Source: Chara braunii
Lineage: Eukaryota; Streptophyta; Charophyceae; Charales; Characeae
NCBI GenBank assembly: GCA_003427395.1
Contig: BFEA01000205.1
Coordinates: forward strand, 31,352 to 55,992
Length of the DNA stretch: 24,641 nucleotides
Reading direction: 5' to 3'
The notes below the pieces were generated by a model. That model was not told where the DNA came from, made no database searches, and was given only the letters and a program-made list of their open reading frames with translations. The translations under genes were made by a program, and so were the position numbers. This document shows, piece after piece, positions 8,537 to 17,361 of this stretch. Within the stretch, counting starts at the first letter, position 1. The number at the start of each line of letters is the position of its first letter.

Positions 8537-8670
8537 AAAGGGTCCCCTTCACATCAATTCGAGGGCCCCTGCAGGTACCTCGAATGGCTCCTACAATACA
8601 TGTGGAGCCATTGAGGGTCACTGTTCCAATGAGAAGGATGGCCTCGTCACGTGTGGGAGAGATGGGGGCA

Positions 8671-8999
8671 GACCACCAATATATGCTGTGGATTCGAGTT
8701 CAGGGCTGTAGCTCGGCAGTTATGGGTCACCAATTCAGCTAGACCCTGTTCGTGTCTCCACGTGATTCTCAGGGCCTCCCTCCACCACTCACCAAATGTA
8801 TATAATATTAGTAGAATGAATCTTCTGCTAAAACATGGAACCATACACCGCCATACGCTATGTCTTTTGTGCATCCCCACTGGACGTATTCGTAAGACAA
8901 CAAAAACAAAAAAACGAGAGAGCCACGGGCATCTTCATCCTAACCCATAACTGCCGACATGCAGACCTGAACGCCAATCTTCAGCATATATTGGTGGTC
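8671..8999. mobile_element. Inverted-repeat element with 57-bp arms
   Basis: The first 57 bases (8671-8727) and the last 57 (8943-8999) are inverted copies. The outer 18 bases, GACCACCAATATATGCTG, match perfectly, and most of the remainder matches with scattered changes; a second conserved block, CGGCAGTTATGGGT, closes the arms. The 215-bp interior has no convincing gene. This is the form of a MITE or foldback element. I see no clear flanking duplication, so transposition is inferred from the arms only. Confidence 0.6.
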
Positions 9000-9376
9000 G
9001 GCTGGCCACGGAACACGCAATTTGTGACTTCTGCGAAGTTTTGCGGGGCAGGTCGTTATTAGGCGACTACCCATTCTTGTGAACTTACCCCACTACTGTG
9101 TGGGATTTGCAGAAGGGAGCGGGAAGGACAGCTTTCATACCCCGCCTAAAAAAAAAGTTGGAATGAGCCCTATTTTGTGCTTCGCCATTCTGAAACTTTT
9201 GGGGGAAGGGCCTGCGGAAATCGAAATTTCGGCAGCTCTTACCCAAAAGAAAAGTTTGGGCCATGGGCGCGGCCGGCTTGTGAGCTTGCGCGGTGAGTTT
9301 AACATTTTTGCCGAGTTGGGGGCCCTGAGAAATTACAAAACCCGTACTTTTTTTCTTTTTGTTGGACCTAATTTCT
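9000..9376. other. Intronic stretch, nothing recognised
   Basis: No gene was recognised. An open frame from 9079 has no start ATG at its first position and no known motif. T-rich and A-rich runs lie near 9150 and 9350. Confidence 0.5.
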
Positions 9377-9450
9377 CAAGTGCGCTGCGCTTCGGTGTGC
9401 TGTGTGGTGCGCAATTCGTGTGCAAATCCGCGCACCGAGGTGCGCTGCAA
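9377..9450. repeat. GTGCGC-rich patch, copy 3
   Basis: Alternating GTGCGC and GCGCAC words include the inverted pairs AGTGCGCTGCG and CGAGGTGCGCTGC, following the T-rich tract at 9349-9361. It resembles the patches at 478-562 and 8222-8372. Confidence 0.45.
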
Positions 9451-9552
9451 CTATGCTTTATTGTGTTCATCTGTTTATCAACAGAGGAATCTGAGATTTT
9501 TCCATCTTTTTTTTGGGTTTAAACTTTAAAGTCTTAAACCACCACTCCAAGT

Positions 9553-9613
9553 GCCTTATCACTGTAGATTTTTCTCGGACTGATTCCCACAGCAAAATCT
9601 ACAGTGATCAGGC
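9553..9613. repeat. Hairpin-forming inverted repeat
   Basis: GCCTTATCACTGTAGATTTT (9553-9572) is matched by its inverted copy AAAATCTACAGTGATCAGGC (9594-9613) with one mismatch, leaving a loop of about 21 bases. The stem is near-perfect. It could be a small foldback element or simply a recent inverted duplication. Confidence 0.7.
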
Positions 9614-9706
9614 AAGGCTTAGGTTCGGAGGGAAAAGGCTGGTAGGCCCAAAAGAATCTACCGGAATCGGAAAAAAAGAAGAGAAAAAAAAAGAGTTTGG
9701 AGTCCT

Positions 9707-9985
9707 TGTGTGAGTATGCCCTCAGCAAGGGCCTTCGCAGAGAATGCGGCATACGAATAGAAAGAAATGGAGAAAGGAAGAGAGATTTGGCTGTGGTAGC
9801 GGTCAGATACATTCTGCAAAGTACTAGTGTGAGTATGTCCTCAGTGAGGCCGTTTCCAAGCACGTGCAAAACGCCCTGCCAGCACTAAGAAACAAAAAAA
9901 AACAACAATAAAAATATGGCCGTAATAGTGGCTAGATACATTCTGGAAGTTCTAGTGTGAGTATGCCCTCAGCAAGGGCCTTGTC
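9707..9985 (+). repeat. Degenerate tandem repeat, three units of about 120 bp
   Basis: GTGTGAGTATGCCCTCAGCA followed by AGGGCCTT occurs near 9707 and 9955, with a variant (GTGTGAGTATGTCCTCAGTG) near 9827. The last two units are preceded by a shared phrase like AGATACATTCTG. Each core can form a small hairpin (GCCCT and AGGGC). The units are diverged and non-coding. Confidence 0.65.
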
Positions 9986-10318
9986 GTGACATCTGCTGGC
10001 ACACTGCAGTTTCAAGGGAGGCTGGTGCCGGCCTCAAAGAAAGCAATGGCGCGCACTGTAGACTGCAGGCTCGGGAAGATGCAAATTTGACAATTTTGCT
10101 TCGGTTAGAGTGGTGGTTTTGACCATTTCTCAATTTATGCATGTCATCCTTGCCCAAGGTCCCTCCTTATCTTCTTTGTATCGTTTCGATTTTGACAGAT
10201 GTCTCTGAAGGACGAATTTGAGAATCTGGAATCTTTAGATTTTGTCCTTCCCAGATTTTGGGTCGAATCCTCCACAGTCCTCTCCCCACCATGCATCCTT
10301 CCCTCCCTTCCGCCCCCA

Positions 10319-10342
10319 CCTCCCTCCCTCCCTCCCTCCCTC
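10319..10342. repeat. (CCCT)n pyrimidine tract
   Basis: CTCC repeats form a short tract inside a wider C/T-rich region (about 10265-10375). Confidence 0.8.
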
Positions 10343-10495
10343 TGTCACCCCCTTCTTTCTCTTCTCGGGCTCTCACAGATTAAGCCTTTTGCTACAGAAG
10401 AGGCATGATTTGAAAGGCAAATGTTTCTGGCCACTCGAGCTTTTGCCTGTATACACAGTTCAAAATTCAACTGTTAAATACACAGTTGTGCACTA

Positions 10496-10590
10496 GGATT
10501 CTGTACAAATTTTAAATACAAAGTTTTGGATTCTGTCCAAATTTTAAATACACAGTTTTGGATTCTGTCCAAATTTTAAATACACAGTTC
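10496..10590 (+). repeat. 32-bp tandem repeat, three units
   Basis: GGATTCTGTCCAAATTTTAA followed by ATACACAGTTTT repeats three times, starting at 10496, 10528 and 10560. Unit 1 has two changes. A partial unit lies just upstream (TTAAATACACAGTT, about 10474). The period is constant and the units are nearly identical, so this is a young minisatellite. Confidence 0.92.
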
Positions 10591-11197
10591 TTCACACATG
10601 ATGATAGTCACCAATGAAATGGCAAAAGGAAACAAGAGCACTATTCGGAAAAGCGCAACGGCTATGGCCTCAAAATACTCGTTTCTACCTGCTCATCCCA
10701 AATCGAACACTGTGTCTACCCATGCAAAACACAAAACGTATGTATGCATTCCATATAGCCTGCCGACGCTGGTAGCACACCCCATAGAGTTTGAAATTTG
10801 AATGGTATGTGGCCTCTTTTTTTTCATGGACTTCATTTTTGGACCATATGTTCACTCCAGCGCAACAGACGGTGCATGAATACGAGCATGCTGTCAGATG
10901 CGGCGGCAAAAACCCTGGTGGGGATGGCCAACGTGTATCTGGAAAGTTATTGAATCAATATAGGATCTTCCCTGACAAACAAAAAACTCGTAAAAACCTG
11001 TGAGTAAAGTTCAGTGGGAAATTTGCTCATCTACGCCTTTGATCCTAACTTTTCTCTGACAATTCTGGAACCCTCACTTCGCTCATCTACCGCTGATCCT
11101 GACTTAATCCCAGCTCTTCCCTGACAACCCCCAAAACCTCTAGACGTATCAGCTCCACAGGTTTTGCTTGGGGCTTTTGATTGTGTGGAGTTAGATG

Positions 11198-11227
11198 CGT
11201 GTGTGTGTGTGCATGCGCGCGCACGCG

Positions 11228-11307
<80 letters not shown>
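11198..11307. repeat. Compound GT / GCGC / (GA)n microsatellite
   Basis: A GTGTGT run (11200-11210) leads through alternating CGCG bases into a pure (GA)n tract at 11230-11307, just 80 bases before the exon 3 acceptor. It lies within predicted intron 2. Confidence 0.95.
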
Positions 11308-11312
<5 letters not shown>

Positions 11313-11387
11313 CATGTTTCTGATTATAATGAAGAGACTATTGTGACTATTGTGGTGTTGGGGCGGTAACATTTCCTTTCCATGCAG

Positions 11388-14300
11388 GTCATGAGCCTTG
11401 GCTTCATCATCCAGTCTTATCTCGTAGTACTGTAGATACAGCGACTTTTCAGGCGCCTTGCTTGGGGACTGGGTCTGTTCAGCGTATCGCAGCAGTTAGG
11501 AAGGCAACGTTCACTTGTGCAGGTGGAGTGGAATCTACAAGGAAGGAGGAAGGGAAGGGTCAGGGCTGTGGTTCGAGTCCATATCCTGCTGGAAGGAAAA
11601 TTGATGGATCAGCAAGTTGGAGGGGTGTCGTTGGGACGCAGAAGAGGAGAGCTCATCCTGTGCACTGGCAGGCGACTTCGGTGGCGTGTTCTGAAGCCTC
11701 AGTCCATAGTTCTGGCGCTGACACGGCTGCGAAGTCGGTGCCTGTTGAGAAAACACGGCCAGTGATGAGGATATCCATAGGACAGGCTTTTGCGCCCACT
11801 TTTAGAGCAAGTACAGGGTTTGCTGTCAAGAGGGAGTCGAAAGCACGCGCTGGCAGTGTGGGTGGCAAGGATGGAGGGGTTGGAAGTATGGGAGAAGGAT
11901 GTGCTGCAGGAGGAGGATTAGTAGCAAGTGGGAATGAGGAGAGAGGAGGTGGCGAAGGAGGAGGGGGAGGAGGAGGAGGAGGAATGAGGAGAGAGAAGGT
12001 AAGACATGGTGAAGGGGTTGTTACAGGGTGGGCTCCTGTGGCTAGGGATCGGCAGGCCAGGGTTGCTGGGGATGCAATGAGACGGAGCAAACGGAAGAGG
12101 GTGCCCAGGCGCTTCCCTGAGTCCATTTTATATCCGATATCGGAAAATTACAGGACGACAGTAGTGGGTCGCCTTTCGGAAGAAGGATGTGAGGGTTGGG
12201 GAGAGGACCAGCGCCCTCATGTTCTTGATGAGGCTGTCGATGCCAAGTTTGCTGTTTCGGAAAGTAGCACGATTCACAATAGAAAGAACACTGCGAATAT
12301 CACCTTTCAGGCTGACAGTCGTACCTTGCAAAACCATGAGGGACAACTTTCCCGCACGGTTGTCCCCCATGGTCTTTCTCCTGGAAAAGCATGTGAGGAG
12401 CTTGGTGTTGAAGGAGGACGGGCTGCCGCTTGCCATGTTGTGGATGTCGCTGCTCGGGACACAACGGTTGCATGGCATGGAGGAGGATCCTCGAACACAC
12501 ATCATCCATGTGCAGGGCGGAGCGAAGTGGGCAATCGCAACAAAGTGGCAGAAGTGAAAGTGGAGGCTCCTGCTTATGGAATGGGAGAGAATCTTCCTCA
12601 GGGTAGCTGCACGCCTGTGAGCATGCATAAGCCTGGCTGTGTGAAGCGCCGGGGCCGGAGAATGATGATGTCGTGGGGCTCAGACCGGGCAGCAAGGGTC
12701 AGCAAAACACGACCGGTTTGGGAAATTGATAAGGTTCCCTCCACCTTAGGTGGTGGACCAGTGGCTGTTGTTGATGAAGTCCATTCTGTTGGCGAAGGGG
12801 CAGCAGATGCTGTCGACAAAGCTCGTTCTGTGGGCGGAGGGGAAGCTGCCACCATCGATAAAGTCTGTTCCGTTGGCAAAGGGGCAGCAGTCGCCAATGA
12901 TAGGGTTCTTTCTGTCGGTGGAGGTGCATCAGCTGCTCTTGACCTGAAAGAGAAACCTTTGCCGGGAGCAAGTACGACAACTTCAACAAGGCGGTTGTCT
13001 GCTGGCACTGCGTCTACTCGAAGGAAATCACAACATATTGACAATCTGCTGTTTGGCAGTGGGAAGCGGTCTAGTTGGAAGTCATTTTATAATCCTTCTC
13101 GGGAAGAGCCAGGTGTGATCGATCGTTGGCACAAGGAAGAAGAGGGAGAAAATGCATTAGGGGGAGGGATGCCTTGTTCCTCCTCGGGTGTGGACAATGT
13201 GACATCTCGGGGTCACCTTCACAGTCACTTGGACGGTCCCGGCATCTCAATGGAGGGAAACACAAGTAAAACGACGGCTGCTGAGAACCAGCCTCATCAG
13301 CCCAGGAAGTGGGAGAGTAAGTGCTACGGGCGACATGATAAACATGACGTTGCAGCGGACCCCTATATTGTTGTTGCGCAGATGCATGAGGCTGTTGGTG
13401 GTGGGAGTGCCGCGGCGAGGGCTGGCAATGAGAAGATGGCCGAGATGCAACAATTCAATTACAGCCCTTTGAAAAACCGCCCGTCATGCGTTGCTGAGCC
13501 CACCAGGAGGAGCAGCCGTAAGCCTGTTCCCAACTCTATATTTGATGGTGTTTTTGAACTCATACCCTATATAAGTCGGAAGTCATTTGTGGCCTCTTCT
13601 TTAGAGAAACCCTCTGCCCAGGGAATTTTGAAGGGATGGTGCGACTGGGGTGCTGGTGCTGAGGCAAACATGAGCTGTATAGAAGGGAAGGGGAAGTGTG
13701 ACACAACTGCCAGCTCCGGGTTTGAGAATAGGACACACGATGAAAAAGATCATGACGGCGAGAGTGAGAACAAGAGGGAAATGCCACAGAGCGGGAATAT
13801 GGCAGAAGGAGGCACGTGGTCCTCGTCAAGGCTTGATGTGGCATTGCCACCAAGGGTGCAGCTCTCCCACTCCACTGGAGGAAAAGACAGCCGCGGTGAA
13901 GTGTTGCATTGTTCATCTGCGGTTCTTGGTCAAGGAGGAGGTGCACTGTGGAAAGATGGCAGACGTCAACGTAATGACAACGTTGACGTTTTTGTCTCTG
14001 CCGAAGGAAGAGATGTGCCTGTGGCCTGTGTTTCACGCCCGGAAGATGCAAATGATGATGACGAACAGGTACGAAATTGGCCGCCGGATCCTGATGTACA
14101 GGCTGTGGATGGTGCCCCTGGGAAGGAGGACTTTTTATCTGTTGCCCAGGGGATGACAGGGGACAGTGGGAGGAGTTTCAGTCCAGCTCCTGTGGCCAAA
14201 AGGGAAGAGTTGGTGGTTGAGCACCAAGGAGGGCAAGGTGAAGGAATCTGTCTGGAGCAGGTGGCAGGGAATGGAGGGGCTGCAGCTCCGGCGGAGTATG

Positions 14301-14556
14301 ATGGTGAGAAGAAGAAGGTGACACCGGCGGGGACTCTAGTGGTCAGGGGGTCCGTGAATGTGCTCAGTCGACCTGCGGAGGACACTGGGCATAAACCAGA
14401 CAAAGGGAAAAGACAGCACGTGCTCTATGCAGGGCAATGCGGCAAATGCGGAAAGATGTGCAAGATGGGGAAGTGTGTGGAGTGCAAGATCTGCGGAAGA
14501 CTCGAGCATATCCATTGCACTGAGAAGCCGGCGTTCTGTGCATGCCCTCTGGAAGG
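11388..14556 (+). CDS. Predicted PHD-finger protein, exon 3
   Basis: The exon follows TTCCTTTCCATGCAG and stays open for 3.17 kb (residues 904-1960), much of it in complex non-repetitive sequence. Visible parts: a Gly run (~1091-1103); RRSKRKRVP (~1133) and RRSSRKPVP (~1609), two related basic motifs each followed by a PYIS- or YPIS-like stretch and a downstream Gly-Trp; five short repeats (~1350-1422); and the start of a PHD finger at the end (C1921, C1924, C1936, C1939, H1944, C1947). In unspliced reading the frame ends at a TGA overlapping the donor (GGAAGG|GTGAGTA at 14556/14557), cutting the finger in half. Splicing to exon 4 supplies the missing ligands in phase. Confidence 0.65.
12725..12940 (+). 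repeat. Coding tandem repeat of about 14 residues, five units
   Basis: Units of about 42 nt encode IDKVPSTLGGGPVAV, VDEVHSVGEGAADA, VDKARSVGGGEAAT, IDKVCSVGKGAAVA and NDRVLSVGGGASAA. The pattern is hydrophobic-Asp-Lys/Glu-x-x-Ser-Val-Gly-x-Gly-x-Ala. Copies differ at many codons but stay in frame, so they are older than the exon 2 repeats. No known repeat family is recognised. Confidence 0.85.
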
Positions 14557-15694
14557 GTGAGTAAAAAGCTCAAAACTGCGCTCAAGGGGGGTTATTTTCA
14601 TCCACAATTTGCCATGGACTCGTGGATGTTCACTTCTGAACTGCGAGATGTATGGAAACCCATGCATGCAACGTAATTCTTTTTGGCCCTTAAACCGCCA
14701 GTACATCCGAACCTCTTTTGTACAAGGCGGATTCCCCCTGCTCACCAAGCTTTTGCCGAAACGGCAGCGCGGCATTTTTGGTTTCATTTTGGCTGACGCC
14801 GCCAGCCATTGTGGAGTCCGGTTGCCCCGGGCCTTGGAGTTTTTCGGAGAGAGCCTCTTGTTGCCTGGGGCCATGCACTGGTGGTTTATCGACAATTGCC
14901 ATGGGATTACGGATGTTTGCTTCTGAACCTGGGCATATATGCAAAGTTGCAAAACCATGCATGGAACATAATTCTATTTGGTCCTTATCCACAATTGCCA
15001 TGGAATCAACATAATTCTATTTGGTGCTAAATGCTAATCCACAGTTGCTATGGAATAACAGATGTTTACTTGTGAATGTGGACATGTATGCGAATGCATG
15101 CATGCAACATAATTCTATTCAGTCCCACTCTGAGAATGACAAAGTGTGTGGAGTGCAATGCCTGTGGAAGACCTTAGAGCACATCCACTGCACCAAGAAC
15201 CCAGCAGCACTTGTGCATGCCCTCTGGAAGGGTGAGTAAAATACCAAAATGTTAAAATCTGTTCTTAACTTCTCAATGGGTTACGGCCATCTGTTGTTGT
15301 TTGCAGCGTCACGGTCATTAGACTAGGAACGACACACAGAAAATAGTTTTTTGTCATGGGCCCTGCGCACTCTAAGTAGACAAACACAGATCGACAAATG
15401 GTTACTAAAAAACAAAAAAAGAAAGGTTATATGAGTACTTGTTGACAGCTGCCTGCAATTAGCGGAGATGTTTACACCCAGATGATCTGAACGTATGCAA
15501 TGGTGAGACCCGTGCAAGCCTGCATTTTGTGCATGTGCTCGGAAGGGTGAGTAAACACTGGAGCTCCTTGATAGATTATTAGTTACTAGTCATCTACTTG
15601 CAGAGTCTATGAAATGTATGACCATGTCTATTTGTTGTGTCTGTATGTTTATATGTGCTGGTGGGTTGGGGGGGGTTGGTGTTCAAGTGAGCAG
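14557..15694 (+). other. Predicted intron 3 with decayed exon copies
   Basis: The intron runs from GTGAGTAAA at 14557 to GTGAGCAG ending at 15694. The acceptor lacks a good pyrimidine tract. Inside are four related blocks starting ATC(C/G)ACAATTGCCATGG-like (14600-14693, 14888-14986, 14987-15028, 15037-15126) and two degraded copies of the exon 3 end with their donors (15142-15240 and about 15513-15555). Each of these is followed by an acceptor-like site (GTTGTTTGCAG at 15304 region and CTACTTGCAG at 15602 region). A GC-rich stretch at 14694-14887 interrupts the block series. Confidence 0.5.
15142..15240 (+). pseudogene. Decayed duplicate of exon 3 end with its donor
   Basis: AAGTGTGTGGAGTGCAATGC and the following ~75 bases align with 14466-14556, the Cys/His part of the PHD exon, and end in the same TCTGGAAGG|GTGAGTAAA donor. 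Small insertions shift the frame, and a TAG appears where the parent reads through the Cys-Gly-Arg-Leu part. It is a broken exon copy inside intron 3. A third, weaker copy of just the last ~40 bases lies at about 15513-15555. Confidence 0.75.
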
Positions 15695-15884
15695 GTGGAC
15701 GTGCAATTCATGCCGTTGCTGCCATAGCTGTGGTGTGAACATTATTGAGAATGGCGGATACAAGCATTCGGCACGGAGCTTTACATTGTGCAGGAAGTGC
15801 TCTGCTTTGTATCTGCGGGACTGGTACTGTACGGGGTGTGAGAAGGCGAGTCTTCAGAGTCTGCAGGCACTAAGGAAACAATGA
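15695..15884 (+). CDS. Predicted PHD-finger protein, exon 4 (C-terminus)
   Basis: The exon encodes residues 1961-2022 and ends with TGA at 15882-15884. W1961-T-C1963-x2-C1966 completes the PHD finger begun in exon 3 (C1921/C1924, C1936/C1939, H1944/C1947, C1963/C1966). A second Cys-rich unit overlaps it: C1969-x2-C1972, C1992-x2-C1995 and W2003-Y-C2005-x2-C2008. It lacks the usual His-x2-Cys pair, so it is an atypical finger. The Trp-x-Cys-x2-Cys link leading straight into a second finger resembles the arrays of DPF and KMT2/MLL proteins, which read histone tails; this is family knowledge, and function here is inferred. No catalytic domain is seen. Confidence 0.6.
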
Positions 15885-16649
15885 GAGCGTCCCTGCTACC
15901 GCCATACTCATTTCTCACCAAACAATCTCAGAGGAAATTGATTAAGCAAGCTCACCGACTTTCTCCTCCCCTCGTCCAACCCTCTCCTGCACTTTTGGCT
16001 ATAACGATGTGTTAAGAATGAAAGAAGAAGAAGAAGAAGAAGAAGAAGATGAAGAAGAAGAAGTGTCTTTGGAGATGTCTTTCGCAGTTCGAACAGAACA
16101 GAGAAGATGAACATGGGCCTGAATCTGCAGACCATGGGTATCATTGGGACATGCAGGCCAGTGTCCAGACGCTGGAATCCGGGCTAAAAATGTTCTTTTA
16201 TTTTCAGGTTGTTTTTTTTCTGCCTGGCCGCGCATGCCGACCTGGAGGGGCCCGAACCCGGGGTCTTTTCTGTTTTCGAGTGTTAGCTGTCAAGGGGGGG
16301 TAAGGGGGGAATAAACTGGTTGGCTTTAAAGGGGCTAAAGGGGCTTAAAGGGGGGTACCTTTGTCTGATTCTGTTATTTTCTTTTTAAAATTTGATTCGG
16401 TGAGGAATTCAGATGTGACCCTCAGCCAAAAGTCGTTTGTATTGAAATTCTAGGCAAAAAAAAAAAAAAAAAAGGCGGAAATGAAAACTTCGTTGATGAA
16501 GCCCAGTCTGGTCTGGACCCGACCCAGATGTCCGGATCTAGTCGTAGTCTGTGCGAACTCCTGTCCGCTGTCCGGATCTGTGGTGGCCATTATTTATATG
16601 TGTTGTAAAAGGTGGCACTTCCATATCCTTCTGTTCTTTGTTGGATAAG
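15885..16649 (+). other. Presumed 3' UTR or intergenic stretch
   Basis: There is no coding support. It contains a (GAA)n tract (16021-16063), short TTAAAGGGG repeats (about 16325-16355), an 18-base A-run (16456-16473) and a twice-used GTCCGGATCT phrase (about 16530 and 16570). Confidence 0.45.
16021..16063 (+). repeat. (GAA)n microsatellite
   Basis: AAG/GAA triplets with one GAT interruption, about 43 bases long, similar to the tract at 6560-6641. Confidence 0.92.
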
Positions 16650-16655
16650 AATAAA
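16650..16655 (+). promoter_or_regulatory. Candidate poly(A) signal
   Basis: AATAAA is followed about 21 bases later by an A-run (16677-16685). It could end the transcript of the upstream gene, giving a 3' UTR of about 0.8 kb. It could also be the tail of an unrelated retroposed sequence, because genomic A-runs usually mark insertion rather than cleavage. Confidence 0.3.
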
Positions 16656-16685
16656 TCTTAAGATGAAAACCTTGTTAAAAAAAAA

Positions 16686-17340
16686 GGAAAAAGAAAAAGA
16701 AAGAGCTGGAGGAATTGGCTGAATTTGGCTCACATGGCAGTCTGCATGCAGGGAGTTAGTGGCCTGCAGGCAGATGGGCCGGCATTATGGTGCATAAAAT
16801 TGAGAGAATGCCATTTGTGGAACCCGCTCCTCCACTTGCCAAATGAGAAAGACAAGATGTGGTGACTGTATCTTTCGACCTTTGAGCTGAATATAGGTTC
16901 ACCATTTTGCACATTTGCTGATTAGCGCAGCAAGGCCCTCTGTCAGGAAACAACAAGATTTGGCTGAAGAAATGCCCGGTAGTGGCCAGGGCTTCTGGTG
17001 TGGTGTGGGGAGCCGAGGCGGGGGGAAGGAGGGAAGGGGGGGCGCACTTGTTTTGTAGACAGCCATGTGCTCCTCCAAAGTAATACTTTTCCCACTGACC
17101 TTGATTGAGGGCTTCGAGTTTTCTCGTGTGCAATCAGACTCGTTCTCAAACACACTCTTCATGCATGTAAACAGCAACGCACCATACTGGCGACATGCGC
17201 CCAAAAAAAACTCAGAGATATGGCTTCAAGATACGAGTTCACTCTCAATTAGCTATGGCGACTTCAGCGCCCACACAACTCAGTGTTTACACACACTGGA
17301 TCACCCTGGATATCCCACACGCATCACTCTAACACTCGAA
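16686..17340. other. Intergenic stretch, nothing recognised
   Basis: Open frames on the minus strand (16756-17204) show no known domain and rely on low-complexity Pro/Ser segments. I see no RNA gene or mobile element. Confidence 0.45.
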
Positions 17341-17361
17341 CACACACACACACACACACAC
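17341..17361. repeat. (CA)n microsatellite
   Basis: A short pure CA run of about 21 bases. Confidence 0.9.

Larger units (their letters stand above)
6360..11387 (+). other. Predicted intron 2 of the PHD-finger gene (5.0 kb)
   Basis: This runs from GTGAGTG at 6360 to TTTCCTTTCCATGCAG ending at 11387. The intervening DNA is full of repeats and retroposons, listed separately, and I find no gene in it. The two sub-stretches 6642-7484 and 10600-11190 hold nothing I recognise beyond a CA-rich patch (7275-7378) and two donor-like AGGTAAGTACC sequences (6720 and 7251). Length and content fit the large repeat-laden introns of charophyte genomes. Confidence 0.5.

Noticed and set aside
8220-8621. Open frames through (GA)n encoding poly-Ser-Leu or poly-Arg-Glu
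   Set aside because: Any dinucleotide run without stops is open in several frames. The flanks have no coding character and the run contains an unresolved base. The same applies to 11164-11372.
9079-9522. 147-residue plus-strand frame in intron 2
   Set aside because: It begins at a non-ATG codon, runs through A- and T-runs and a GTGCGC patch, and has no recognisable domain.
15603-15694. Exon 4 starting at the better acceptor CTACTTGCAG near 15602
   Set aside because: In the required phase this reading reaches a stop before the Cys-rich segment, and the Trp-x-Cys-x2-Cys completion of the PHD finger would be lost.
16756-17204. Minus-strand frames downstream of the gene
   Set aside because: Three overlapping frames are open at once with no domain, which is typical of chance openness in mixed sequence.
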